Below are positions 26,561 through 36,300 of a DNA stretch of 64,000 nt, one piece after another. The notes under the pieces are model-generated. The model was given only the letters and a program-made list of their open reading frames with translations, was not told the origin of the DNA and ran no database searches. Every line of letters begins with the position of its first letter. Position 1 is the first letter of the stretch. Both the position numbers and the translations under genes were made by a program. Source of the DNA: an uncultured Porphyromonadaceae bacterium (GTDB taxonomy: Bacteria > Bacteroidota > Bacteroidia > Bacteroidales > Muribaculaceae); NCBI GenBank assembly GCA_902491515.1, contig CABUIC010000002.1:100542-164541 (forward strand), in the 5' to 3' direction.

Positions 26561-27780
26561 AAACACTGTATAAATACCTTTGGTTTGATATTCCGGAGAC
26601 AGCAAGGCCTAATGCAGCCCAGATACTTGTTCTACTGGCTCTGTCTTTGGCATTTTGTGAAGTTGCGCAAACAGTCGGATTTCTGCCATTTACGGTTAAT
26701 ATCGATATCACTTTATCGGTCATGATTCTTTCAATTTTAGGCACTTCATTACTATATAAAACGAGCATTAGTGGTTTTTCCATAGTGTTTATATTATATC
26801 TGGCCCTCAATGTTTATGTTACCAATCCGCCCGCCGTATTCAGGTCATGGGAACGACTATTCCTATTTATTCTATTATTTGCGACTGTCGGACCTATGTT
26901 TGAAAACAAAGCCTCGCGATTTTTCCGAGCCACCTGCCTAAATATTCTACTTGTGATAAATGCAGCCTTGGCAATCTTTTCGTTTTTCTGTTATTTCGCC
27001 GGGATTAATTATTTTGCCAACTTTAATAATTTTGTCTACGGAGTAGGCAGATTCGGGGGGCTTTATGTCCATTCTATGCTATTAGGCCCGATGGCTGGGC
27101 TAAGTTCCTGCTTCATACTATGGATATTCTTAAGAAAAAGAAAAACAATAGTTCTTGTGCCATTCTGTCTTTGTGTTGGAGCATTATTATTTTCAGCATC
27201 ACGTGCGGCTCTTCTTTCGACAATCATAGGATGCTTGGTAATGCCTTTCATCAGCAGCAAGATGACTAAAGCTATCAAAATATTGATTATCTTGGGTATT
27301 GCCGGGACATGTACTTTCCCTCTATGGGAAGATGCCTTAAGCGGCATTGAACAAAAGAATGCCGGTAATGAAAAATTGGGACAATATGGTTCCCGCACAC
27401 AAAAGTTTAATGCTAGGTTGGACGAATTCAAAAAAGATGAGATATTCGGTATAGGTTTCGCGTCCATAGATCCCAAAACTGGAGATGAATTTAATACCCG
27501 AACAGGACAAAATGAGCCGGGAAGTTCGTGGCTGGCCACACTTTCAATGACGGGAATCATAGGCTTCATGTTTGTAGCCGTTTTGATGTTAAAAGCATTC
27601 TTTAGGGCCAAGAATTCATCAATGGCTTATGGGCCGTTGGCGGCATCGCTGTTAGCATGGTTTGCGGTCCATATGCTATTTGAGGGGTATATTTATGCCG
27701 CAGGAGGGCCTCTGTGCTTCATTCTCTGGCTTTCCATTGCGGTGGCATTTGATTTAAAGTACATAAGGCAAACCGCATGA
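26557..27780 (+). CDS. O-antigen/capsule polymerase, Wzy-like
   Basis: 407 residues with about 10-11 hydrophobic segments and a large loop between residues about 255 and 325 (NAGNEKLGQYGSRTQKFNAR, then LDEFKKDEIFGIGF). This is the usual O-antigen ligase/polymerase layout. The GIGF motif before a second half of membrane helices is common in PF04932-like proteins. It polymerises repeat units exported by Wzx. Low sequence conservation is normal for Wzy, so the call rests mainly on topology and locus position. Confidence 0.75.
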   Translation: MKTLYKYLWFDIPETARPNAAQILVLLALSLAFCEVAQTVGFLPFTVNIDITLSVMILSILGTSLLYKTSISGFSIVFILYLALNVYVTNPPAVFRSWERLFLFILLFATVGPMFENKASRFFRATCLNILLVINAALAIFSFFCYFAGINYFANFNNFVYGVGRFGGLYVHSMLLGPMAGLSSCFILWIFLRKRKTIVLVPFCLCVGALLFSASRAALLSTIIGCLVMPFISSKMTKAIKILIILGIAGTCTFPLWEDALSGIEQKNAGNEKLGQYGSRTQKFNARLDEFKKDEIFGIGFASIDPKTGDEFNTRTGQNEPGSSWLATLSMTGIIGFMFVAVLMLKAFFRAKNSSMAYGPLAASLLAWFAVHMLFEGYIYAAGGPLCFILWLSIAVAFDLKYIRQTA

Positions 27781-28913
27781 TAGTATATATATCAAATTTT
27801 CTCAATCAGCATCAGTATCCGCTGGCAGAAGAATTATTCAGGCAGAGCGGTGGAGAGTACCGTTTCATTGAGACAGACCCAACTCCTGATTCTTTTAAGC
27901 GAGCCGGCTATCCTTCGTATTCAAACCGACCGTACCTCGTTCAGGCTTGGAAATCAGAAGCAGACCAACAGTTGGCGCATAAGCTTATTATAAATGCTGA
28001 TGTAGTAGCTTACGAAAGCATAGACAGTATTTCAATTATTAAGGAGCGTCTAAAAGCCGGGAAACTTACATTTGAGGTAGGTGAACGCTGGCTTAAGAAA
28101 GGGATAATCAATCTCCTGTCCCCCCGACTTTTAAAATCCCAATGGGAATATCATACTTATTTTTACAATAAGCCACTGTACAGACTGTGTGCCAGTGCAT
28201 TTGCTGCCGGAGACCTTGCCTTGATGCGGTCATTCAAAGGCCGCTGTTACAAGTGGGGATATTTTACCGATGTGGCGGAATCAAAGGCCGATACGGTTCC
28301 CCGTCTGAATAACGGCAAGAACGACACTTCGTTTATCGTTATTGCCCGTCTCATAAAGTGGAAACACAACGAACTTATAGTCCGAGCAGCGAATATTTTA
28401 AAGTCTAAAGGGTACAGTTTCAGTATTGATATATTCGGGACGGGTCCGGAAGAATGCAAGCTTAGAGAAATGATTTCCGAACTATCGTTGGACAGCATAA
28501 TCAATCTTCGGGGCAATTGTCCTAACACGGAGCTTGTTAGAAAGATAGGTTCTTATAATGCTATGATACTTGCAAGTGACAGGAATGAAGGCTGGGGTGC
28601 AGTAGTCAACGAGGGAATGGCCAACGCATGTCCTGTAATTTCAAGTCATGAAGTCGGTTGTGCGCCATATCTGATTTCCAGCGGCAAGAACGGGTTGATT
28701 TTCAAATCCGGAGATGTCAGGGACCTGACTGCGAAAATGGAAATCGTTATTAAAGAACCGGAGACCATGCGAAATCTTGCTCATGAAGCATATAAAACTA
28801 TGCGTGAAGAATGGTCGCCGAAATGTGCCTCCCGTAACTTTATTCAATTAAGTAATTATCTAATGAAAAGGTCCGATGAGTTACCACTTTCGGGACCTTG
28901 TTCTCCAGCCTAA
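27777..28913 (+). CDS. Family-4 glycosyltransferase
   Basis: 378 residues. GT-B C-terminal features: FIVIARLIKWKHNELIVRAA, SIDIFGTGPEECKLREMI, LRGNCPNTELV, and MILASDRNEGWGAVVNEGMA, where the second Glu of the E-x7-E motif is present. The N-terminal domain is AT-rich and divergent. It overlaps the polymerase gene by ATGA. Confidence 0.85.
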   Translation: MIVYISNFLNQHQYPLAEELFRQSGGEYRFIETDPTPDSFKRAGYPSYSNRPYLVQAWKSEADQQLAHKLIINADVVAYESIDSISIIKERLKAGKLTFEVGERWLKKGIINLLSPRLLKSQWEYHTYFYNKPLYRLCASAFAAGDLALMRSFKGRCYKWGYFTDVAESKADTVPRLNNGKNDTSFIVIARLIKWKHNELIVRAANILKSKGYSFSIDIFGTGPEECKLREMISELSLDSIINLRGNCPNTELVRKIGSYNAMILASDRNEGWGAVVNEGMANACPVISSHEVGCAPYLISSGKNGLIFKSGDVRDLTAKMEIVIKEPETMRNLAHEAYKTMREEWSPKCASRNFIQLSNYLMKRSDELPLSGPCSPA

Positions 28914-28916
28914 GTC

Positions 28917-29675
28917 ATGAACATCAGGAATTTGGCGAAATATGCCATTATGCTGGCGGGGAGCTTGATTCGAGGGAACCGCGGGAGCAAAATCCTCTAT
29001 TACCACGATATTTTCTCCACGCGGAACTATCGGGCTCTTGATGCTGAGATTTTCATGGGCACTCCTCTCGAGCTTTTCAAGGAACACGTGCGTGTGATTC
29101 GCGAGGAGGGTTTTGAGATTGTCCGGGAGATTACTCAGGCGGAAGGCCAGGTTGCCATCATGCTCGATGACGGGTTCCGTGGAATCTATGAATGCCGGGA
29201 GTACTTCTACAAGAACGGAATCTGCCCTACCATATTCCTTCCCGTGGATTTTATCGGCCGGACCGATTTAGGGATTATGACCGAAGAGGAAATCCTTGAA
29301 TTGCAGGCGCACGGTTTCCGGTTTGAGAGTCATACATGGAGCCACCGTGCGCTCACTGAACTACCGGCTGAGGAGCTTCGTCACGAACTCGCCGACGCGC
29401 GCGAAAAGCTCTCAGGACTTCTCGGGCGTAAAGTCAGGGGACTATGCATGCCCCTAGGCTTCTTCTCGGACCAGATTCTCGCAAAAATACGCCAAAACGG
29501 TTATACCGACATCTACAGCTGCATTCCCGGCAACTTCAATGACCGTCCGCTGGGCTCGCTCATTCCCCGCAATCTATGTCAGTACGCAACGCCCCGGGAA
29601 GTGCGCCTCATTCTCCGCGGAGGAAATGAGTTGCTGAAATCACGCTATCTCAAGCTTCACCGCCATGCCAACTAA
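28917..29675 (+). CDS. Polysaccharide deacetylase (NodB homology domain)
   Basis: 252 residues. Motif 1 reads VAIMLDDGFRGIYE (the DD metal/base pair). Motif 2 is ESHTWSHRALTEL, with the two His ligands in SHTWSH. Later positions such as LCMPLGFFSD correspond to motif 3. It removes N-acetyl groups from a sugar unit or polymer with a bound metal (family knowledge). There is no clear export signal, so it may act in the cytoplasm on lipid-linked or nucleotide sugars, or be membrane-associated through its N-terminus. Confidence 0.85.
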   Translation: MNIRNLAKYAIMLAGSLIRGNRGSKILYYHDIFSTRNYRALDAEIFMGTPLELFKEHVRVIREEGFEIVREITQAEGQVAIMLDDGFRGIYECREYFYKNGICPTIFLPVDFIGRTDLGIMTEEEILELQAHGFRFESHTWSHRALTELPAEELRHELADAREKLSGLLGRKVRGLCMPLGFFSDQILAKIRQNGYTDIYSCIPGNFNDRPLGSLIPRNLCQYATPREVRLILRGGNELLKSRYLKLHRHAN

Positions 29676-30696
29676 ACCGATACTGATTGACGCGCTCTAT
29701 ATTAATATGGGCGGGGGACTAATGATTTTAAATCATTTAGTCAGCAATCTGGTTGCCGAAAACGTCGATTTCGTACTCCTCAAGGATTCGCGTTGCCCGC
29801 TTCTAAGAGATGAATCAAAAATAAGCGAGACTATAGTCCTCCCACCCTCCATACGCAAACACCGTAAATTCTACGTTGAGCGACGGAATGATTTCAGAGC
29901 TGTTGTCTGTTTCGGGAATATCCCACCGGCAATACGCCTTAATGTCCCGGTTCACACATATTTCCACAATGTCAGCCTCTTAAAGATACCGACAGGTTAC
30001 ACCATCAAAGCCAAGGTTCTGTCTTTTCTAAAACGCACCCATATCCGTTCCCTTGCAAAGAACACAGATACATGGATTGTTCAGACATCATATACAGGAA
30101 GTCTTGTCAGAAAACACCTTGCCAAGTCCAGCCAGCCAATTCTTGAATACCCTTTTTTCATAATGCCTGAATCAGAAGCGAAGGCCACTTCCGACCAACG
30201 CACGGATTACGTATTCATCGGAGACTATACTTCAGCCAAGGGACACGAATATCTCCTCGAGGCATGGCAGAAACTCAAATCAAGGGGATTCAACGGAAAG
30301 CTTCACCTAACCGTTTCCGAAGAGCCTTTCAAAACCGTTGTGGAAAAGGCAATAGCAAACGGTGTCAATATCCATAATCACGGCAAAATACCTTTTTCTC
30401 AAGTTCTGGAACTTTATCGAAAATCAAAGGCCACTGTCTATCCTTCTTTAAACGAGAGCCTTGGGCTCGGAATCATCGAGGCTATACGCATGGGGTGCGA
30501 CGTAATCGGGCCGGATCTGCCCTACATGCACTGTGTCTGCCGCCCCTCCGTCCTTTTCTCTCCCGCTGATGCCGATTCCATTGTCGAGGCCGTCCTGCGC
30601 TACGAGAATACCCCTACACCTAGAACCGTCCTCAACATTTCCGACAAAGTGAAGGATTTCATAGCTTTTATATCCCAATCGCGCATAAATGCTTGA
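29665..30696 (+). CDS. Family-4 glycosyltransferase
   Basis: 343 residues. It overlaps the deacetylase by 11 nt. GT-B features: the N-terminal loop INMGGGLMILNHLV, YVFIGDYTSAKGHEYLLEAW, HNHGKIPFSQVLELY and the E-x7-E segment YPSLNESLGLGIIEAIRMG. The donor is unknown. Confidence 0.85.
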   Translation: MPTKPILIDALYINMGGGLMILNHLVSNLVAENVDFVLLKDSRCPLLRDESKISETIVLPPSIRKHRKFYVERRNDFRAVVCFGNIPPAIRLNVPVHTYFHNVSLLKIPTGYTIKAKVLSFLKRTHIRSLAKNTDTWIVQTSYTGSLVRKHLAKSSQPILEYPFFIMPESEAKATSDQRTDYVFIGDYTSAKGHEYLLEAWQKLKSRGFNGKLHLTVSEEPFKTVVEKAIANGVNIHNHGKIPFSQVLELYRKSKATVYPSLNESLGLGIIEAIRMGCDVIGPDLPYMHCVCRPSVLFSPADADSIVEAVLRYENTPTPRTVLNISDKVKDFIAFISQSRINA

Positions 30697-31591
30697 CCTT
30701 TCTGTAATCATCCTCACATACAACGAGGAAATCCACATCGAACGTTGCATTAAGAGCGTAAAACCTATTGCATCCCGAATCGTTGTCATTGACTCGGAGT
30801 CGACTGACAATACCGGGCATCTTGCAGAGTCGCTCGGAGCAGAGGTATTCGTTCATCCGTGGCCCGGCAATCAGGCTGCACAATTCAACTGGGCTCTTGA
30901 CAACACAGGCATCTCCACAGAATGGATACTCCGTCTTGATGCCGACGAATACCCGTCCGCGGAGCTGACTGAGGAGCTTTTGCGCCGTCTCCCGGCGATG
31001 GACAAGGATATTTCAGCCGCCATGTTGCCATTGCGCAACGTATGGATGGGGCACCCTTTGAAATACGGAGGTTCGAAAATTAGTATCCTGCGTCTGTTTC
31101 GCAACGGAAAGGGGCGTTACGAGAACCGCATGATGGATGAACACATTCAAATCAAGAGCGGACGAATAATCGAGTTCGATCATCCCTTTGTCGACGACAA
31201 CCTTAACAACTTGAACTGGTGGACTAACAAACACGTTGGTTATGCCACTCGCGAGGCGGCGGAGTTGCTCGATATCGAATTCAATATTTCGGATTCCCAT
31301 GACTCCAATCATATCAACAGTCTGAGTCCGGAGGCTCGCCGGAGACGCCTGAGAAAACTTAAATATGCTCGCCAGCCTCTTTTCTGGCGCTCGTTTGCCT
31401 ATTTCATATATCGTTATTTTCTCAAAGGCGGATTCCTTGAAGGCAAGGAAGGATTTCTCCGCCATTTCCTCCAGGGCTGGTGGTACCGGACCCTCGTGGA
31501 TGCCAAAATTTTCGAGATAAAGAAAAAGGGCAATAACAATCCCCTCGCAATAAAACAAATCCTCTTAGATGAATACGGGATTAGATTTTAG
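30689..31591 (+). CDS. Family-2 glycosyltransferase, WaaE/KdtX-like
   Basis: 300 residues. The GT-A N-terminus is LSVIILTYNEEIHIERCIKS, then VVIDSESTDNT and ILRLDADEY as the DXD region. The layout, with YGGSKISILRLFRNGKGRYE and a C-terminal segment with KGGFLEGKEGFLRHFLQGWW, is that of WaaE-type LPS/EPS transferases. It overlaps the previous gene by 8 nt. Confidence 0.88.
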   Translation: MLDLSVIILTYNEEIHIERCIKSVKPIASRIVVIDSESTDNTGHLAESLGAEVFVHPWPGNQAAQFNWALDNTGISTEWILRLDADEYPSAELTEELLRRLPAMDKDISAAMLPLRNVWMGHPLKYGGSKISILRLFRNGKGRYENRMMDEHIQIKSGRIIEFDHPFVDDNLNNLNWWTNKHVGYATREAAELLDIEFNISDSHDSNHINSLSPEARRRRLRKLKYARQPLFWRSFAYFIYRYFLKGGFLEGKEGFLRHFLQGWWYRTLVDAKIFEIKKKGNNNPLAIKQILLDEYGIRF

Positions 31592-31624
31592 CCATATTCA
31601 CGAAACGGATACAGCATAAAATAT

Positions 31625-32646
31625 ATGAATCAAAGAATTGAATTTATAGATGTCACCCGCGGCATGGCAATGCTTCTTGTCATATTCGGACATTGTTTCA
31701 TCACCGAAACTGTTTTGCTAAACAGATACATCCTGTCATTCCATATGGCATTATTCTTTCTTGTATCGGGTATGTTTATAAAGCCTATCGCATGCAGAGA
31801 ATTGTTAACGGGGGGGGCAAAAAAGCCCGTTCTGTTTTGATACCTCAAATCGCGGTTGTTTTACTTGCTTCAATGCGCCCCATTGCCCATCATTTCGTAA
31901 ACGGAAGCGAAGTGGATTATCTGAAACAGTTCAGTTTCTTCAGCGCATGGTTTCTGCCTGTCCTTTTTTTCTGTGTAGCCACTTTCCTTATAATTGGATG
32001 CATAATCAACTTGAACAAAATAAAGAATAAAATTCTTTGTCTGACGATTTCTCTGATAATTGTTCCTTTTTCCGTATACGCAAACAGATATGGGTTCACA
32101 GGATTCCTGCATTGCGTATTGATACTGCCGGTAGCATTCACTTTTTATATGCTCGGCAACATTCTCAAACGCTCCATAACGCTTTTAGAGCGTCATCACG
32201 ACAACAAAATGGGGATGCTCGCAATTGCCGCCGTCGGTTTCGGCGTACTCGTCGCGTACACCAACAGCCCTGTGGATTTCTATAGGAACAGTTACGGCAA
32301 TCTGCTTTTGTTCTACATAGGCGCAGTACTTGGATGTTTCGCACTGCTCTATCTTGGATCTTTTCTGACATCGTCAAAATTGTGCAAGTACATCGGTAAG
32401 AATTCCATCGCATTCTATGTCTGGAACTTCACTCTTCCCTGGATGGCAATTAATGCCTGTCGTCCCATGCTGAGTATAATCGGAGTTGAAAGTCCGACAA
32501 TTCTGGCATTCGTGAGTTTCGCAGTCGCTTTGCCGATATTCTTCATGATTGTAAAAATAACCCTTAAATTCATCCCTTGGATGTATGGACTTCCAAGTAG
32601 TAAAAACAAACGCTCGGCCCTAAAATCACATATATCTAATTATTAG
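31625..32646 (+). pseudogene. Acyltransferase-3 family protein, out of frame at a G8 tract
   Basis: The N-terminus MNQRIEFIDVTRGMAMLLVI, then FGHCF is the acyltransferase-3 (PF01757) signature with catalytic His. After codon 62 the frame enters a run of eight G and stops at 31838-31840. One extra G (nine) would join it to the open frame continuing GGGKKARSVLIPQIAVV, with about nine further hydrophobic segments, to the stop at 32646: about 340 residues. The gene is otherwise undamaged, which favours reversible slippage or a sequencing error over decay. Such membrane enzymes O-acetylate surface glycans. Confidence 0.82.
31810..31817 (+). repeat. G8 homopolymer at the acyltransferase frameshift
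   Basis: Eight G followed by C and A6. The gene is OFF at eight and would be ON at nine or six. Such tracts are classical contingency sites in other bacteria. Confidence 0.75.
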
Positions 32647-32858
32647 TGTATTACAGACAGTGAGAGGGGGGGGGTAAAATAACCTATGATAACAGTTTCC
32701 CAAAGCTGTTTGCTTACCTCGCCAATCTTCATCCATTTCTCGGGCATCTGTTGCTTCTGTCCACATTCTCGCTCATAAGGTTAAAAGGAAGATTGAAATC
32801 CATCTTTTAACACCAACCTTACATGAATTAAAATAAATAATATATAATAAATACACCC
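32647..32858. other. Intergenic region with a G9 tract
   Basis: A 212-nt gap between the two halves of the polysaccharide locus. It holds nine consecutive G at 32666-32674, 20 nt after the acyltransferase stop. On the minus strand an open frame of about 45 codons without a start of its own context crosses the tract; I do not recognise it. No consensus promoter is seen before the CapE gene, so read-through from upstream is the simplest model. Confidence 0.5.
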
Positions 32859-33932
32859 ATGTCTGTTTTCAAAGACAAAGTCCTCCTGATCACGGGAGGC
32901 ACCGGATCGTTCGGCAATGCTGTTCTCCGCCGTTTTCTTGACTCCGACATTCGTGAAATCCGCATTTTCTCCCGAGACGAGAAGAAGCAGGACGATATGC
33001 GCCACAAGCTCCAGAATCCGAAAGTGAAATATTACATCGGAAATGTCCGCGACAAAGCCTCCGTCGACATTGCCATGCGCGGAGTCGACTTCGTATTCGC
33101 CGCCGCGGCTCTCAAGCAGGTGCCCTCCTGTGAGTTCTTTCCCATGGAGGCCACGCGCACAAACGTCGAGGGCACAAACAATGTGCTCCTCTCCGCTATC
33201 GAGCACGGTGTGAAAAACGTCGTGGTCCTCTCCACCGACAAGGCCGCCTACCCCATCAATGCCATGGGCATCTCCAAGGCCCTTATGGAGAAGGTAGCCA
33301 TCGCCAAGGGGCGTGAGCTCGGCGAGGGAGCGCCCACAACCATCTGCTGCACCCGCTACGGCAACGTAATGGCCTCCCGGGGCTCCGTAATTCCCCTCTG
33401 GGTCGACCAGATGATGCAGGGCAAACCCATCACAATCACCGATCCCGAGATGACCCGCTTCATGATGACGCTCGACGATGCCGTGGATCTCGTTGTGTAT
33501 GCCTTCACCCACGGCCACAACGGCGACCTCTTCGTCCAGAAAGCGCCGGCGGCTACTCTCGCCACTCTGGCCGAGGCGCTAAAGCAGATATACGCCAAGG
33601 TTGATCCCCGCTACGGCGAGACCGAAGTCAAGGTTATCGGCACGCGCCACGGCGAAAAGCTCTACGAGACGCTCGTCACCCGCGAAGAGATGGCAAAGGC
33701 CATTGACATGGGCAACTACTACCGCATTCCCTGCGATACCCGCGACCTCAACTACGACAAATTCTTTACCGAGGGCAACGAGACCGTCAGCCGCATCGAC
33801 GACTACCACAGCCACAACACGGCCCGCCTCGACGTCGAGGGCATGAAGGAGCAACTCATGCGCCTGCGCTTCATCCAGGCTGACCTCGGCATGATTGAGG
33901 CCGATACCAAACGCGAAATCCGCTCCGAATAA
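32859..33932 (+). CDS. UDP-GlcNAc 4,6-dehydratase/5-epimerase, CapE/FnlA type
   Basis: 357 residues. An extended SDR with VLLITGGTGSFGNAVLRRF (NAD loop), IFSRDEKKQDDMR, AALKQVPSCEF, and LSTDKAAYPINAMGISKALM, where the usual catalytic Tyr of SDRs is replaced by Met before GISK. That replacement is typical of the CapE/FlaA1 group. It starts UDP-L-FucNAc synthesis from UDP-GlcNAc. The following CapF-like and CapG-like genes complete the three-enzyme pathway, which makes the assignment strong. Confidence 0.9.
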   Translation: MSVFKDKVLLITGGTGSFGNAVLRRFLDSDIREIRIFSRDEKKQDDMRHKLQNPKVKYYIGNVRDKASVDIAMRGVDFVFAAAALKQVPSCEFFPMEATRTNVEGTNNVLLSAIEHGVKNVVVLSTDKAAYPINAMGISKALMEKVAIAKGRELGEGAPTTICCTRYGNVMASRGSVIPLWVDQMMQGKPITITDPEMTRFMMTLDDAVDLVVYAFTHGHNGDLFVQKAPAATLATLAEALKQIYAKVDPRYGETEVKVIGTRHGEKLYETLVTREEMAKAIDMGNYYRIPCDTRDLNYDKFFTEGNETVSRIDDYHSHNTARLDVEGMKEQLMRLRFIQADLGMIEADTKREIRSE

Positions 33933-35128
33933 TGAAGATACTCGTAACCGGCGCCCGCGGATTCGTGGGCCGAAACCTTTGTGCACGTCTCCGCAATATC
34001 CGCGACGGCAAGGACCGGAGCACGGGGCTGAACGTCAGCGAAATTTTCGAATACGACATCGATTCCTCTCCCGAGGAGCTTGACCGCTACTGTCGGGAAG
34101 CCGATTTCGTCTTCAACCTCGCGGGAGTGAACCGCCCTGAGAATCCCGAGGATTTCCGTCGGGGCAACTTCGGCTTCGCCTCTGAACTGCTGGCCACACT
34201 CGAAAAGCATGGCAACCGTTGCCCCGTGATGCTCTCCAGCTCCATCCAGGCCTCGCTCACAGGACGCTACACAGGCCATCCATACGGCGAGAGCAAGCGG
34301 GCCGGAGAAGAGCTCTTCTTCGATTATTCGGCGCGTACCGGGGCGAAAGTGCTCGTCTACCGCTTCCCGAATCTCTTCGGAAAGTGGTGCCGTCCGAACT
34401 ACAATTCCGCTGTGGCCACCTTCTGCCATAATATCGCCCATGAACTCCCCGTGCAGGTCTCCGACCCCGCCGTCGAACTTGAGCTGTTATACATCGACGA
34501 CCTTGTCGACGAGATGATTCTCGCGCTTGAGGGACGGGAGCACCGTTGCGAATATTCCGGCACTGAGGCCACGGAGAAGGCCCATGGACGCTTCTGCTTC
34601 GTTCCCATAACCCATAAAGCTACGCTCGGGCTCATCGTCGAAACCCTGCGACGCTTCAGCGGGATGCCGCGCACGCTCGAGGTTCCGGACCTCACGCCCG
34701 GCGGCTTCGAGAAAAAGCTCTACTCCACCTATCTCAGCTATCTCCCGGCGGAAAAATTCATCTATGACCTTAAAATGAATCGCGACGAGCGCGGGGCGTT
34801 CACCGAGATGATACGCACGGCCTCGGCGGGACAGTTCTCCGTAAACATCTCGCGCCCCGGAATCACCAAGGGGCAGCACTGGCATGACACTAAGAACGAG
34901 AAATTCCTCGTGGTCAGCGGCCAAGGCCTTATCCGGCTCAGAAAGGAAGGCGAGGAGGAGGTTACGGAATTCCGCGTCTCGGGCGAACGCCTGCAGGTTG
35001 TGGAAATGATTCCCGGCTACACCCACAGCATCGTCAACATCTCCGACTCTGAGGACCTCGTCACCCTTATGTGGTGCAACGAACCCTTTAACCCCAATAA
35101 ACCCGACACATTCTTCGACCCGGTATGA
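33932..35128 (+). CDS. Bifunctional reductase with cupin domain, CapF/FnlB type
   Basis: 398 residues. The N-terminal SDR domain (ILVTGARGFVGRNLC, FNLAGVNRPENPE, YGESKRAGEELFF) reduces and prepares the CapE product. A C-terminal cupin (about residues 275-390) shows FSVNISRPGITKGQHWHDTK with metal-binding His residues, and YTHSIVNIS. This SDR-cupin fusion is diagnostic of CapF in UDP-L-FucNAc synthesis. It overlaps the CapE stop by one base and the next start by ATGA. Confidence 0.9.
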   Translation: MKILVTGARGFVGRNLCARLRNIRDGKDRSTGLNVSEIFEYDIDSSPEELDRYCREADFVFNLAGVNRPENPEDFRRGNFGFASELLATLEKHGNRCPVMLSSSIQASLTGRYTGHPYGESKRAGEELFFDYSARTGAKVLVYRFPNLFGKWCRPNYNSAVATFCHNIAHELPVQVSDPAVELELLYIDDLVDEMILALEGREHRCEYSGTEATEKAHGRFCFVPITHKATLGLIVETLRRFSGMPRTLEVPDLTPGGFEKKLYSTYLSYLPAEKFIYDLKMNRDERGAFTEMIRTASAGQFSVNISRPGITKGQHWHDTKNEKFLVVSGQGLIRLRKEGEEEVTEFRVSGERLQVVEMIPGYTHSIVNISDSEDLVTLMWCNEPFNPNKPDTFFDPV

Positions 35129-36300
35129 AAACCGACTATTCAGATATAAAATTCGCGAACGACGGCAGAATCAAGCTGCTCATCATCGTCGGCACACGGC
35201 CAGAAATCATCCGTCTGGCACCGACCATCACCAAGTGCCGCAGATATTTCGACACTATACTCGCCCACACCGGACAGAACTACGACTACAACCTCAACGG
35301 CGTTTTCTTCCGCGACCTCAGGCTCGCCGACCCTGAAGTATACATGGACGCCACGGGCGAGGACCTCGGGGCAACCATCGGCAACATCATCGACTGCTCC
35401 TACAAGCTCATGGCCGCCACCCGCCCCGACGCTCTCCTCATCCTCGGCGACACCAATTCCTGCCTCTCGGCCATCCCGGCTAAACGCCTCCACATTCCTA
35501 TTTTCCACATGGAAGCCGGCAACCGCTGCAAGGACGAATGCCTGCCCGAGGAAACGAACCGCCGCATCGTCGACATTATATCCGACGTCAATCTCTGTTA
35601 CTCCGAACATGCGCGCCGCTACCTCGCGGCATGCGGGTTACCTCCCGAAAGAACATATCTCACCGGCTCGCCAATGGCCGAGGTGCTTCACCAGAACCTT
35701 GCGGAAATCGAGGCGAGCGACATCCACAGGCGACTCGGCCTCGAAAAAGGCAAGTACATTCTTCTGAGCGCCCACCGCGAGGAGAACATCGACACGGAGA
35801 AAAACTTCGTCTCGCTCTTCACGGCCATCAACGCCATCGCGCGGAAATACGACATGCCAATCCTCTACAGCTGCCATCCGCGCTCGCGCAAACGCCTCGA
35901 GCAGTCCGGCTTCGAGCTCGACCCGCTGGTAATCCGCCACGAGCCTCTCGGCTTCCACGACTACAACTGCCTGCAGCTGAACGCCGCCGCCGTAATTTCC
36001 GACTCCGGCACCCTTCCGGAGGAATCCTCGTTCTTCACATCGGTCGGCCATCCGTTCCCTGCCGTCTGCATCCGCACGTCCACCGAGCGGCCCGAAGCGC
36101 TCGACAAGGCCTGCTTTGTACTCGCCGGAATCGACGAGAATTCGCTTGTCCAGGCCGTCGACACTGCGATAGCCATGCACCGCGACGGCGATTTCGGCAC
36201 ACCCGTGGACGTCTACACGGGCGAAAACGTTTCAGGAACGGTCGTAAAGATCATCCAGAGCTACGTCAACATCGTCAACAGGATGGTATGGCGCAAATGA
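35125..36300 (+). CDS. Non-hydrolysing UDP-N-acetylglucosamine-type 2-epimerase, CapG/FnlC type
   Basis: 391 residues of the WecB fold. Motifs: LIIVGTRPEIIRLAPTI, HTGQNYDYNL, HMEAGNRCKDECLPEETNRR with the catalytic Glu, LLSAHREENIDTEKNF, and SDSGTLPEESSF. In order after CapE and CapF it is expected to form UDP-L-FucNAc by 2-epimerisation. A plain WecB (UDP-ManNAc) role is the alternative, but the operon argues against it. Confidence 0.88.
   Translation: MKTDYSDIKFANDGRIKLLIIVGTRPEIIRLAPTITKCRRYFDTILAHTGQNYDYNLNGVFFRDLRLADPEVYMDATGEDLGATIGNIIDCSYKLMAATRPDALLILGDTNSCLSAIPAKRLHIPIFHMEAGNRCKDECLPEETNRRIVDIISDVNLCYSEHARRYLAACGLPPERTYLTGSPMAEVLHQNLAEIEASDIHRRLGLEKGKYILLSAHREENIDTEKNFVSLFTAINAIARKYDMPILYSCHPRSRKRLEQSGFELDPLVIRHEPLGFHDYNCLQLNAAAVISDSGTLPEESSFFTSVGHPFPAVCIRTSTERPEALDKACFVLAGIDENSLVQAVDTAIAMHRDGDFGTPVDVYTGENVSGTVVKIIQSYVNIVNRMVWRK

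Noticed and set aside
35538..36296. N-terminal extension of the WbuB-like gene over the epimerase gene
   Set aside because: The extension is out of frame with the epimerase and Arg-rich. The ATGA start at 36297 and the GT4 N-terminus fit far better.
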